Source: Actinotignum schaalii (GTDB lineage Bacteria > Actinomycetota > Actinomycetes > Actinomycetales > Actinomycetaceae). From it: DNA of 64,000 nucleotides. Where the stretch lies: NCBI RefSeq assembly GCF_028864145.1, contig NZ_JARBHJ010000004.1, forward strand, positions 16,847-80,846, read 5' to 3'. This document shows positions 35,464-45,588 of the stretch, piece by piece. How positions within the stretch are numbered: position 1 is the stretch's first letter; each line of letters starts with the position of its first letter. Position numbers and translations under genes: made by a program. The notes below the pieces were generated by a model. The model saw only the letters and a list, made by a program, of their open reading frames with translations, had not been told where the DNA came from and made no database searches.

Positions 35464-37701
35464 ATGCGCACATCGGCACTCCTCATGACGGGGGCTCTGC
35501 TGGTCCCGCTCGCCGCCCAGGCACTGCCGGTCCTCAGTCCCGCTCCCGCCGCCGCCAGCGAATCCACGCCCGGTGACAATTCCGCAGCGCAGCTCGCCGA
35601 GGCTCGCGCCCGGCTCGCCGCCGCCATCGCGGCTCGCGACTCCATTCTCACCGAGATGAAGGAAAGCGGCGCGAACACCGCGGATATCCAGAGCGCCGCG
35701 CAGGCCTACGCGCGGGCGAATGCGCAGGCGGAGGCCGCGCAACAGGCTTATGATGCCGCGGTAGCGAAAGCTTCCGGTTTCGATTCCGCGAAGAAGGGGT
35801 ACGACGACGCCGCAGCAGCCATGCCCCACCTCACCACAAATGCCGAGTCAACCAAGGCCCGCCGCGATGCCGCACAGGCCGCTTACGATAAGGCCATCGC
35901 GCCCAATCCTGAGGCTGCCAAAACGGCCCAGGAAAAGGTTGACGCTGCACGGGCCAAGCTTGAAGAATCCAAGGCCGCAGCGCAGCAACAATGGGACCGG
36001 GGTGCCCTCGGGTTCTATGAAACCCGCAATGCCCAGAAAGCCCTGGATGTTTTTGCTACCGACAAGGACTACCAGGGTAAGCCGCTGGCCTCCTATACCC
36101 ATCCGGGCGCAGCTGATGATGCTACGAACCTGGATTCCATGGCGAAAACCCTCAGCCTTATTAATAAGATCAACGAGCTGCGCGCGCAGCATCAGCTCGA
36201 GCCCCTCAAGGTCACGGACTACCTTATGGCGGTAGCGCAGCTGCAGGTGAACGCGCAGTCCCGCACCAATAAGATGGCTCATATTAAGGCTTTCAATGTG
36301 GCGGAGAACCTCGCTTCCGCCCGCTATGCTGGAGATGAGCTCTCTCTCAAGCTCTGGTATCACAACGAAAAGGCCCTCCACGACCAGGGCGTCACGGATT
36401 TCGCGAAAGTCGGGCATTACCTTAATATTGTCAGCCCCAATTACACGGTGACGGGGCTGGCCTACGCTCCCAATATTCAGGCAAATACCTTTGATCACAC
36501 TCCTCTCTACGAGGATCGCTCCGAAGCGCAAACGGTTGCCGAATACTCCGATTCATTGCAGCGCTATATGGAGGGTCTTAAGAACACTATTTCGAACGGA
36601 TCCCTCGCAGCTCGCATGGCTCTCGATACTGCCACCGCGGAACTAGCCACCGCCAGCAAGAACAATCCCGATTCCATAGAAGCCCAGGTCGCGAAGGCGA
36701 AACTAGAAACTGCCACGCGTGAATACGAGGCCGCCAAAGCCGCACTCGATACCGGGCAGGCCAAGCTCACTGCTGCGACCGAAACCTACGAGAGCGCGAA
36801 GTCCGCAAAGCAAGCTGTCCAGAAACTGGCAGAACAGCTCGCCGCGGCAACCGCGGAACGTGATCGTGCCGCCGCCCGCGCCGCACAGCTCGGCGAATTT
36901 GGCCAGCGGCTTGCCGCCGCCGAAGCTGATGTGGCGCGCGCTCAGGCCGATGTGGATCGTCTCTCCCCGGTGCCCGCGCCTAAGCCCACGCCGGGCGGCC
37001 CCGGTAGAGATATGCCCGCCACCGGCAATGTTTTCTATGTTTCCAATGATTGGACCTCGCGCCAGGCCAGCAATGTGTTCTCCTACGGTCGCGCGGGCGA
37101 TGAGGTTCTCGTGGGTGACTGGGACGGCGACGGTGTCGATACCTTCGCGGTGCGGCGCGGCAATAAGATCTACGTGAAGAACAGCGTCGACGGCGGGGCT
37201 GCCGATGTTGAATTCTCCTACGGTCGCGCCGGTGATGAGATCCTGGTGGGCGATTTCGATGGCGATGGGAAGGATACCTTCGCGGTGCGCCGCGGCAATA
37301 CCTTCTACGTCCTCAATTCCTTGCACGGCGGAGAGGCCGACGAGGTCGCCCACTACGGCCGCGCGGGCGATACCGTGCTTACCGGCGATTTCGACGGGGA
37401 CGGGAAGGACACGTTCGCGGTGCGGCGCGGCAACCTGTACTACGTCAAGAATATTATTGCGGGTGGCGCGGCGGATACCGTTTTCTCTTACGGCCGTGCC
37501 GGTGACGCCACAATCCTGGGCGATTTCGATGGCGACGGCGTCGATACGCTGGCGGTGCGCCGCGGCAATACCGTTTATGTGAAGAACTCGCTAGCCGCCG
37601 GCGAAGCGGATCAGGTCCTCACCTACGGGCGGGCCTCCGATCAGCTCTTCGTGGGCGATTGGGACGGCAACGGTACCGATACCCCCGCCGTTCGCCGCTA
37701 A
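35464..37701 (+). CDS. Secreted CAP-domain protein with five C-terminal FG-GAP-like repeats
   Basis: 745 residues. A signal peptide (MRTSALLMTGALLVPLAAQA) is followed by an alanine-rich coiled coil, a CAP/SCP domain (KINELRAQHQLEPLKV, HIKAFNVAENLASARY, WYHNEKALHD, GHYLNIVSPNY), a second coiled coil and, from residue 523, five repeats of 45 residues. CAP domains occur in secreted proteins that act on other cells or matrix. The repeats each have YGRAGD and a calcium-binding-like GDFDGDGKDTFAVRRGN. No LPXTG, so it is released or held by the repeats. AAAGAGAAC precedes the start. Confidence 0.85.
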   Translation: MRTSALLMTGALLVPLAAQALPVLSPAPAAASESTPGDNSAAQLAEARARLAAAIAARDSILTEMKESGANTADIQSAAQAYARANAQAEAAQQAYDAAVAKASGFDSAKKGYDDAAAAMPHLTTNAESTKARRDAAQAAYDKAIAPNPEAAKTAQEKVDAARAKLEESKAAAQQQWDRGALGFYETRNAQKALDVFATDKDYQGKPLASYTHPGAADDATNLDSMAKTLSLINKINELRAQHQLEPLKVTDYLMAVAQLQVNAQSRTNKMAHIKAFNVAENLASARYAGDELSLKLWYHNEKALHDQGVTDFAKVGHYLNIVSPNYTVTGLAYAPNIQANTFDHTPLYEDRSEAQTVAEYSDSLQRYMEGLKNTISNGSLAARMALDTATAELATASKNNPDSIEAQVAKAKLETATREYEAAKAALDTGQAKLTAATETYESAKSAKQAVQKLAEQLAAATAERDRAAARAAQLGEFGQRLAAAEADVARAQADVDRLSPVPAPKPTPGGPGRDMPATGNVFYVSNDWTSRQASNVFSYGRAGDEVLVGDWDGDGVDTFAVRRGNKIYVKNSVDGGAADVEFSYGRAGDEILVGDFDGDGKDTFAVRRGNTFYVLNSLHGGEADEVAHYGRAGDTVLTGDFDGDGKDTFAVRRGNLYYVKNIIAGGAADTVFSYGRAGDATILGDFDGDGVDTLAVRRGNTVYVKNSLAAGEADQVLTYGRASDQLFVGDWDGNGTDTPAVRR
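37030..37698 (+). repeat. Five in-frame 135-bp repeats
   Basis: Five consecutive 45-codon units, each with IYVKN-like start, YGRAGD, GD-DGDG-DTFAVRRGN. The last is 44 codons and ends the protein. Units differ at many silent sites, so the array is old rather than recently expanded. Confidence 0.9.
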
Positions 37702-37728
37702 CCCGTAACACTCCGAACCGCTACCGAG

Positions 37729-37773
37729 GTGGCGCGTTAGCCAAGGCCCGCAACCTATGTGCTAACGCGCCAC
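37729..37773. terminator. Bidirectional terminator-like hairpin
   Basis: GTGGCGCGTTAGC at 37729-37741 and GCTAACGCGCCAC at 37761-37773 form a perfect 13-bp stem between the convergent CAP-protein and sugar-kinase genes, partly inside the stop of the latter. No T run, but the position favours transcription termination for both. Confidence 0.7.
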
Positions 37774-38700
37774 TTCGCCGCCGGAAATCTCCGCGATGGT
37801 GAGTTCTTCGCGGGTGGGCCCGCCTTCCCAATCGCCGATGGTGCCCACCGCGAAGGCTCCCAGGAGGTGCCCCCGGTCCAGGCGCTCCGCGAAGGAAAGC
37901 CCCTCGAGCCACCCGGAAAGATACCCGGCCACGAAGGCATCACCAGCCCCGATGGTGTCCACCACGGTGACCCGCCGCCCGGGTCGTTCTACCGACTCGG
38001 TGGGGGTGGTCACGCGCGCCGTCGTCGAATCCTTCCACACCACTTCCGCAACGCCCCAGTCCAGCAGGCGCTGAGTCGCCGCGGCTACCTCGGATTCACC
38101 GGTGAGCAGCTCAAGTTCCTCCGTACCGCCGAAGACCACATGCGCCCCGCGCGCGATCTGCGCGAGCACCGGCGCTGCCTCCGCTGCATCCCACAAGCGC
38201 GAGCGGAAATTGACGTCGAAGGAGACCGGTACCCCGCGCTCCCCGGCCAGCTCCACCGCGAGCATCGTGGCGGCGCGCGCCTCCTCCCCGAGCGCCGGAG
38301 TGATACCCGTGAGATGCACGATTTTCGGCTCCAGATCAAACATGGCGCGGATCTGATCAGGGGTAATGAGGCGCCCCGCGGAAAACTTACGGTGGTAATC
38401 CACCGCGAAGGTCCCCAGCCCGGCGTGGCGCGACACCAGCACCCCGGTGGGCGCGGTGGTGATCTGGCGAGCGTGATCCCAGCGCACGCCCTCGCCGCGC
38501 AGGGTGCGCATAATCATGTAACCAAATAGGTCCTTGCCGACGCTCCCGACCCACGCGGTGGAATGCCCCAGCCGCGCCATCCCGATGGCCACATTCGTTT
38601 CTGCACCGCCGAAAGACGCGCGCGGTCGCGCCCCGATCTGCGGGGATTCCGTAAAGGTCAGCGCCCCCATCGATTCGCCGAAAGTCACCAGATCCGTCAT
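37762..38700 (-). CDS. PfkB-family sugar kinase, KdgK-like
   Basis: 312 residues from the ATG at 38700, with AAGGAGGACAAAT directly upstream. Ribokinase-fold landmarks are VTFGESMGALT at the start, FGGAETNVAIGMARLG and the catalytic DTIGAGDAFVAGYLSG. The closest match in pattern is 2-keto-3-deoxygluconate kinase, but fructokinase or other PfkB sugar kinases are possible. It is divergent from the GltS gene and has no other sugar-acid genes beside it. Confidence 0.82.
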   Translation of the reverse strand: MTDLVTFGESMGALTFTESPQIGARPRASFGGAETNVAIGMARLGHSTAWVGSVGKDLFGYMIMRTLRGEGVRWDHARQITTAPTGVLVSRHAGLGTFAVDYHRKFSAGRLITPDQIRAMFDLEPKIVHLTGITPALGEEARAATMLAVELAGERGVPVSFDVNFRSRLWDAAEAAPVLAQIARGAHVVFGGTEELELLTGESEVAAATQRLLDWGVAEVVWKDSTTARVTTPTESVERPGRRVTVVDTIGAGDAFVAGYLSGWLEGLSFAERLDRGHLLGAFAVGTIGDWEGGPTREELTIAEISGGEVAR

Positions 38701-39029
38701 ATTTGTCCTCCTTGATGACGACGCCGCCCGCGCCCCGCCGCCCCGGCCTGGTGCGCCGGCGCCGCGTGCGTGGCGGTCACCATAGCCATCATATCGAGGG
38801 GGAGCACGCACGGGAGAAGAGGTCCGGCGTCGTCGTTAATAAAGGAAAAAGCACACAGCGCAAGCCACGACGAGACGCAAGCCCCGGCGTGAAACTCCGC
38901 ACATCACAACCCCCAGCACCACACCTAACTAAAACATCACAGGAATTTTACTGTATCTTTACCAATAGGAGGAGGTTCCACGACCCCTCCCCTAAGCTTC
39001 GCGCAACTATCGCAACCGTAGGAGGGACG
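38701..39029. promoter_or_regulatory. Divergent intergenic region (sugar kinase / gltS)
   Basis: No gene is seen. It holds two copies of the ACGACGCCGC motif in opposite orientation (38714-38728 and 38824-38837) and an AT-richer part near 38930-38970 that is a likely promoter zone for gltS. The right end has GGAGGGACG before the gltS start. Confidence 0.45.
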
Positions 39030-40463
39030 ATGAACGCATATACGCCGTGGACCATGCTGGTCGACGCCGGAATGATTGGCCTGCTGCTCGCCATTGGGGT
39101 ATTCCTGCGCGCCCGAGTGAAGTGGCTGCAGAATATGCTAGTTCCCGCCTCGGTGATCGCCGGCGCATTGGGGCTGGTGCTCGGCCCGAATGTGCTCGGT
39201 GCGATAGCGAAAAACCGCGGCTGGCATATCGGCTCCTGGCAGGTAACCGGGATTCCGTTCTCCGAGCATATGGGCACCTATGCCTCGATTCTTATCGTCA
39301 TCGTATTCGCCTGCATGGCCCTCACCGATGATTTCGACATCCGCAAAGTCAATAAAGCGGTAGGAGGTTTCGCCTCCTACGGAGTGCTCATGTACGGGGC
39401 GCAGGTGGCGCTCGGCATGGCTTTCGCGCTGCTTTTCCTCACCCCGGTACTCGGTTCGCCGGACGTGCTCGGAATTATGCTCTTCACCGGCTGGGCGGGC
39501 GGTTTCGGAACCGCCGCGGCCGTGGGCAATATTTACGCGGAAAATGGGCAACCGGAAGTGGCCTCACTAGCCTTCACCTCGGCCACGGTCGGCCTGCTGG
39601 TCGGGGTGATCGGCGGGATTATTCTCGCGAAATTCGGGGCGCGGCGCGGGCAGGCCAAGGCTTTCCGCGGCATGGATTCCCTGCCCGATGAACTCCGCAC
39701 CGGGGTGCTTGACGCCAATAAACGCCGCCCGGCCCTGGGCTACCACACCTTCTCCGGCGGCTCGATTGAGACGCTCTCTTTCGAGGTTGGGATTGTGAGC
39801 CTCGTGGCGGTGGTGGGCTACGGCATCGGCCAGCTCCTCAAGCACCTGTTCCCCGGCATTTCCTTCCCGCTTTTCGCCATCGCTTTCCTGGTGGGTATCG
39901 TGGTGCGTATCGTCATGAACGGGGTGGGTGCCTCCCACCTGCTCGACGCGGGCACCCTGCGCTCGGTATCCGGCCTATGCACGGACATTCTTATCGTGTG
40001 CGGTATCGCGTCCATTCAGCCGGAATTTGTATCTGACCATATTCTTGCTCTCGGGTTGCTGTTCCTCTTCGGCCTTATCCTGTGCACGGTTCTGGGCCTG
40101 GTAGTGGCCCCGCGGCTCATGGGCGAGGGCTGGTTCGAGCGCCAGCTCTTCACCTGGGGCTGGGCCACCGGCTCGGTCTCCACCGGCCTGGCGCTGCTGC
40201 GCATCGTGGATCCTAAGCTGGAATCAGGAACCATCGAGCAATTCGGTTACGCCTACCTACCCGTGGTGCCGGTGGAAATTTCCGCGGTATCCTTCGTGCC
40301 CGTTATGGCTTTGGCCGGTATGGGATGGGCCGTGGTGGGTGTCTGGGGCGCCATCGCGGTGCTCGGTCTGCTGGGCGGCTGGTGGGTGGTGCGCTCCGGG
40401 CACGCGAATACTCACGGTGCGCCCGGCCCGGTGGGCACCCTGGGTACCGGGTTTACGGGCTAG
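39030..40463 (+). CDS. gltS: Sodium/glutamate symporter
   Basis: 477 residues with about 11-12 membrane segments. Sequence features fit the GltS (ESS) family: the two-repeat layout, the glycine-rich re-entrant-like FTGWAGGFGTAAAVGNIY in the first half and LFTWGWATGSVSTGLALLRI in the second. The C-terminus extends beyond the family core with a Gly/Pro tail. It imports glutamate or a related acid with sodium. The start at 39030 is set by GGAGGGACG. Confidence 0.85.
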   Translation: MNAYTPWTMLVDAGMIGLLLAIGVFLRARVKWLQNMLVPASVIAGALGLVLGPNVLGAIAKNRGWHIGSWQVTGIPFSEHMGTYASILIVIVFACMALTDDFDIRKVNKAVGGFASYGVLMYGAQVALGMAFALLFLTPVLGSPDVLGIMLFTGWAGGFGTAAAVGNIYAENGQPEVASLAFTSATVGLLVGVIGGIILAKFGARRGQAKAFRGMDSLPDELRTGVLDANKRRPALGYHTFSGGSIETLSFEVGIVSLVAVVGYGIGQLLKHLFPGISFPLFAIAFLVGIVVRIVMNGVGASHLLDAGTLRSVSGLCTDILIVCGIASIQPEFVSDHILALGLLFLFGLILCTVLGLVVAPRLMGEGWFERQLFTWGWATGSVSTGLALLRIVDPKLESGTIEQFGYAYLPVVPVEISAVSFVPVMALAGMGWAVVGVWGAIAVLGLLGGWWVVRSGHANTHGAPGPVGTLGTGFTG

Positions 40464-40530
40464 GCGGATCGGTTGCGCGGGGCGGGCCACTAGGCGACTC
40501 GCGGCACCGCCGCTTCGCTACCATGGTGAT

Positions 40531-41286
40531 ATGCACGACGACGCTACTTCTTCCACCGCGAACTCCCTCACCCAACGTTTCCTTTCCGCGGTGGAAGATC
40601 TCCGGGCCGAGCTTGACCATGCCACCGGGCTAGATTCGCGCGGTTTTGGGGATGCCTGGGCGAAAGCGTACGCGAAGCGGGTTCCCGCGGTGGTCCGCAA
40701 TCATGACTTGGGAGAGGTGCTGCGCAACCTGCGTAATACCATCGCGCATAACAACTACAAGAATGGCCAGCCCATTGCCACCCCGCGCGCCGATCTGGTG
40801 GAGGCCGCCGAACGGTTACTTTTCCAGGTGCGTAACGAACCTCAAATCCAGAACTTCATGGTTCACGACGTCGCTACCGTCTCCCCCGCGGACACCTTCG
40901 CTACTGTCGCCACCATTCTGCACGCCCACGGCTACGCCCAACTGCCGGTGGTGGACAACTCCACGGAGTCCACAGACGCCACGATTACCGGACTACTCAC
41001 CACTAATATGGTGGCCCGCTGGGTGGCCGGCATGGTAGCGGCCGGGAAGGAATCACAGCTGGCTGAGGTGCCGGCCGGGGAGATCCTCGCCCACAGCGGT
41101 GCACATGATGCTCCTCTCTACGCCAAACCTTCCGACCGCGCCATGGCGGTATGCACGGCCCTGACCGACCGCGGCCACCCCGCCGTACTGATCACCCGCA
41201 CCGGAGATGCCACCGGGGTGTTGATCGGACTGGTGGCCCGCGCCGATGTGGGGCGAATTTTCCGAGAAATCGCCATTGCGAGATAG
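40531..41286 (+). CDS. Probable HEPN domain fused to a CBS pair
   Basis: 251 residues. The C-terminal 140 residues are two CBS motifs (MVHDVATVSPADTFATVATI...ITGLLTTNM and SDRAMAVCTALTDRGHPAVL...GLVARADVG), which in other proteins bind adenine nucleotides. The N-terminal 105 residues are helical and contain LRNLRNTIAHNNY. Residues R68 to H73 fit the R-x4-H signature of HEPN domains, many of which are RNases in toxin, CRISPR and abortive-infection systems. The HEPN assignment is inference from that motif and the helix pattern. It stands alone with a ribosome-binding site GGTGAT before the ATG. Confidence 0.7.
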   Translation: MHDDATSSTANSLTQRFLSAVEDLRAELDHATGLDSRGFGDAWAKAYAKRVPAVVRNHDLGEVLRNLRNTIAHNNYKNGQPIATPRADLVEAAERLLFQVRNEPQIQNFMVHDVATVSPADTFATVATILHAHGYAQLPVVDNSTESTDATITGLLTTNMVARWVAGMVAAGKESQLAEVPAGEILAHSGAHDAPLYAKPSDRAMAVCTALTDRGHPAVLITRTGDATGVLIGLVARADVGRIFREIAIAR

Positions 41287-41488
41287 GCGCACCGCGCGGG
41301 AGGCTGCTGCGGCGTCGTACCACTGAGGGATCACCCCGTCATCGGAACGGCACCGCCCCGCACGGCGTGAAACCGCCGCGTCCTCGCTCAGGAAGAAATT
41401 TTCAGCCTTCCGTTATCTATTTAAAGCTTTCTGGGGCACACTAGAATGTATCTATCGCCACGTTATTGGCCGACGCAAAGGGGATGTG

Positions 41489-41989
41489 ATGGCGCAAAAA
41501 GATGTTGAGAACGCACGGGCAAGCACCACCGGGCCACTTCCGGGCTCCGGCTACGTGGCGTCCTCCTCCGAAGAAGCGCGAGCAGCCGCGGCACGCGAAC
41601 CGAACCGCCGCACCGTGGGCGAATTGTTCTCCTCCGCCACGGCTCAGTTCTCCACCCTGGTTCGTGACGAGATTCAGTACACCCAGGCCAGTCTCAAGCA
41701 CAAGGTCCTCAATCTCGGGATGGGCGGGGTGCTCCTCGCGGTGGCCGGCGTGCTGGCGCTGTTTATGTTCGGTTTCCTGCTGCACGCGGCCGCGGCTTTC
41801 TTCACGATGGTCTTCGGTGGGCGCTGGTGGGCCGGCTACCTGACAGTTGCCGGGATTCTGCTCCTTATCATTGCGGTGCTCGCGCTGCTGGGGCTGCGCA
41901 AACTCAAGAAATCCGGAAAGTATCCAACTAATCTTGTTGGCGGCCTGAGCAAGGACGTCGACGCCGTGAAGAAAGGCCTATCGAAGTGA
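41489..41989 (+). CDS. Actinobacterial Holin-X family membrane protein
   Basis: 166 residues. The pattern is that of the Holin-X family (PF07332): a cytoplasmic helix (ELFSSATAQFSTLVRDEIQY), two membrane segments (GGVLLAVAGVLALFMFGFLL and YLTVAGILLLIIAVLALLGL) and a short basic tail. In chromosomes these proteins occur next to DUF3618 proteins, as here (4-base overlap). They are thought to act in envelope stress rather than lysis. AAGGGGATGTG precedes the ATG. Confidence 0.85.
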   Translation: MAQKDVENARASTTGPLPGSGYVASSSEEARAAAAREPNRRTVGELFSSATAQFSTLVRDEIQYTQASLKHKVLNLGMGGVLLAVAGVLALFMFGFLLHAAAAFFTMVFGGRWWAGYLTVAGILLLIIAVLALLGLRKLKKSGKYPTNLVGGLSKDVDAVKKGLSK

Positions 41990-42684
41990 GCGCTTCCGAT
42001 AACCGTAAACCTGAGGACATCCAGCGCGATATCGAACGCACCCGCGCGGAGCTAACCGCCACCGTCAATGAGCTGGTGGATCGCCTCGATCCGCGCACGA
42101 ATATCAAAAACGCTACGGATGCCGCTAAAGATAAGGTGGCTTCCACCACGGCCACCCTGAAAGATAAGGCTGCTGCTTTGACAGAAGCCGCGAAGGATAA
42201 GGCTTCGGCTTTTGCGGATAGCGCGAAGAGCACCGCGGCCGAGGCCTCCGCCAAAGCCTCCGATTTCGCGTACACCGCGAAAGAGAAAGTGAACTGCCTG
42301 GCTGATTCCGCGAAGGAGCGTTTCGCCGGCGTGGGTGCCAGCGCCGCGGGTGCCGATGACTGCGGCCCGTGCGGTTGCGGTTGTGCCGATACCGACGTCA
42401 CGGTTGCAGAATGCGAGGGGTGCGGGACGTGCGGTGGAGCGTGTGAATGCGGTGGCGCGCACCATTACGACGACGCCGCCGCCGGCCACGGGTGCTCCGG
42501 CCACTGCTCCGCCGGGCATTGCTCCGCAGGAATTCCCTCGCCCGCGCAGGTAGCCCAGGATGTTATTGCCGATGCTCGGCGCGGGGAACAAACCGGGCTG
42601 GCCGTGGTGGCTGGTCTTGGGATTGCCGCCTTGGGTGCAGTCACACTACTGGGTAGTGCCCTCTTCGGGCACCGGCGCAAGTAG
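41986..42684 (+). CDS. DUF3618 protein with a cysteine-rich insertion
   Basis: 232 residues from a GTG that overlaps the Holin-X stop. The N-terminus KPEDIQRDIERTRAELTATV is the DUF3618 signature. An amphipathic, repeat-like helix of Lys/Ala/Asp follows, and one membrane segment (LAVVAGLGIAALGAVTLLGS) ends the protein. Between helix and membrane span is an unusual stretch with a dozen cysteines plus His pairs (CGPCGCGC, CEGCGTCGGACEC, AHHYDD, GHCSAGHC). This is not part of DUF3618 and could bind metal. The pair probably works at the membrane. Confidence 0.78.
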   Translation: MSASDNRKPEDIQRDIERTRAELTATVNELVDRLDPRTNIKNATDAAKDKVASTTATLKDKAAALTEAAKDKASAFADSAKSTAAEASAKASDFAYTAKEKVNCLADSAKERFAGVGASAAGADDCGPCGCGCADTDVTVAECEGCGTCGGACECGGAHHYDDAAAGHGCSGHCSAGHCSAGIPSPAQVAQDVIADARRGEQTGLAVVAGLGIAALGAVTLLGSALFGHRRK

Positions 42685-42966
42685 CTGCGCGGCGCCTTCA
42701 CCCGCGGGTTGCTCGCCGGGAGGTACGTTGCCCCGAGGTGGGGCGAATCATTTCCGCGGCCTGTAGACCTGAACTGCGGGCGTGGCGCGTGACACCTGTC
42801 GCGGGCTCGCAGGCTCTTTACAGGCCATCTACCTGGGAAAGGTGAGGAGCGCCGTACTCTTTCCACGTATGTCACATAGCCATCTATGGGCTACAGCGGC
42901 TAATATAGGTCACGAAATAGTAAACCGGGCTAGAAGAGCCCAGATGAGATGAAGGGGGTCGAGCTC

Positions 42967-43224
42967 ATGGGGCGCGGCCGTCAGAAGGCTAAGCAGCGTA
43001 AGGTAGCCCGGAATCTCAAGTACTTTACACCGGATACTGATTACGCCGCTCTCGAACGTGAGCTGGGTATTAATCGTGATGCGCGTCAGGAATCCCACTA
43101 CGATTCCTCGGATGATCCGTACGCTCGTTACGCAGACTACGCAGATTACGACGAGTCAGATGACAATGACGATGACTGGGCGGACGACTACGATCCGAAC
43201 AATATTCCACCAGCCACCAAATAG
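42967..43224 (+). CDS. DUF3073 domain protein
   Basis: 85 residues from MGRGRQKAKQRKVARNLKYF, the conserved N-terminus of DUF3073, a small family confined to actinobacteria. The second half is very acidic (Asp/Tyr-rich, with YADYADYDESDDNDDD). Function unknown. AAGGGGG stands upstream. The 280 bases before it hold no recognised gene. Confidence 0.88.
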   Translation: MGRGRQKAKQRKVARNLKYFTPDTDYAALERELGINRDARQESHYDSSDDPYARYADYADYDESDDNDDDWADDYDPNNIPPATK

Positions 43225-43245
43225 GTACTCATTCCGTTAACGAAC

Positions 43246-43273
43246 GTGCCGGCGGCCCCAAGGCTGCCGGCAC
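43246..43273. terminator. Terminator-like hairpin after DUF3073
   Basis: GTGCCGGC (43246-43253) pairs with GCCGGCAC (43266-43273) with an inner GCC-CCAA-GGC stem, followed by AATTGTTT on the plus strand. It directly follows the DUF3073 stop. Confidence 0.7.
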
Positions 43274-43299
43274 AATTGTTTCCAAGCCAAGCCCGAAAA

Positions 43300-43597
43300 C
43301 AAAGTGCGCGGGAGAGCGCCGTTTCAGAGCGATTTCGTGTTCCTTACGCGCACTTTGAGGGGGAGAGACTCGGTCAGCTAACAAAATGTACATGGGTGAC
43401 AGTTTTTCCGCGATTTAATGTCCGTGGCGTACACTCCGCGGCCCTAACAGTCCAAAACGCACCTTTTACAGCCTTGACGCTTGAGAATGACCCATCCTGC
43501 CTACCTTGGGCCGGCGGGAGACGGGTGTGTTTTTCCGAGATGTACTTCGCATGTACGACATCTGCACTACAGCTCGGAAAACACCTCCCCCCCCCGC
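43300..43597 (+). repeat. Composite intergenic repeat, copy 1
   Basis: Two modules lie between convergent genes. Module A (43300-43357) is bounded by the perfect inverted repeat CAAAGTGCGCG/CGCGCACTTTG. Module B (43527-43584) is bounded by GTGTTTTTCCGAG/CTCGGAAAACAC and holds a core conserved nearly base for base at 51088-51136 in inverted orientation. A run of nine C follows at 43587-43595. No coding sense is seen. Confidence 0.8.
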
Positions 43598-43677
43598 CGG
43601 GACGCGTGTGACTGTTGAGGCTCCAGAGACTTGTGTGACTTATGGGATTCCCGCGATCGGCGCTCCACACCCTCGGC

Positions 43678-44052
43678 TCAGCGAGCCGAGCCGGCCACAT
43701 GCACCAGGGGGAGAAACTCGGAGAGGTTCGCGCGGGTTCCGGAAGCGTCCACCCGCCCGGAAGCCACGGCTTCATCCCAGTTCAGAGTACCCACGCACAA
43801 TCCCAAGAAAGTGCCCGCATCGCATTCGACCACATTCGGCGGGGTACCACGCCGGTGGCGCACCCCGGCAACCGCCTGCACCGCCCCAACATAAGGAACT
43901 CGGATTTCCACCGCGTGCCCGGGATGCCGCGCCGCAAACTCCTCGAGAAGGAACCGCACAGCCGTGCGCGATTCACTCGCGCTGAGCTCCTCACCCGCGT
44001 GAAAACGGGAGAGGAGGGGCAGCGCGTCCGCGCTATCGATTTTTCGTGTCAC
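43678..44052 (-). CDS. Actinobacterial SCP-like (sterol carrier family) protein
   Basis: 124 residues from a GTG. The sequence EIRVPYVGAVQAVAGVRHRRGTPPNVVECD...FLGLCVGTLNWDEAVASGRVDASGTRANL is the actinobacterial SCP orthologue domain, usually found near purine biosynthesis genes (purF). Here purC and purA lie a few genes away, in keeping with that linkage. It binds an unknown, probably lipidic ligand. Confidence 0.8.
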   Translation of the reverse strand: MTRKIDSADALPLLSRFHAGEELSASESRTAVRFLLEEFAARHPGHAVEIRVPYVGAVQAVAGVRHRRGTPPNVVECDAGTFLGLCVGTLNWDEAVASGRVDASGTRANLSEFLPLVHVAGSAR

Positions 44053-44160
44053 GGATCCACTCTACGACGGCTTGGATAACAACGGCACCTAAGGTACGAC
44101 GGCGCCACCGCGAGCGCTCCGGGCACACCGAACGCGCCGGGCGCTCCGGGCACACCGCTC

Positions 44161-45582
<1,422 letters not shown>

Positions 45583-45588
45583 TCACAC

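Noticed and set aside
43587-43595. Run of nine C as a second phase-variation tract
   Set aside because: It lies in intergenic repeat DNA with no gene or promoter whose spacing it would change.
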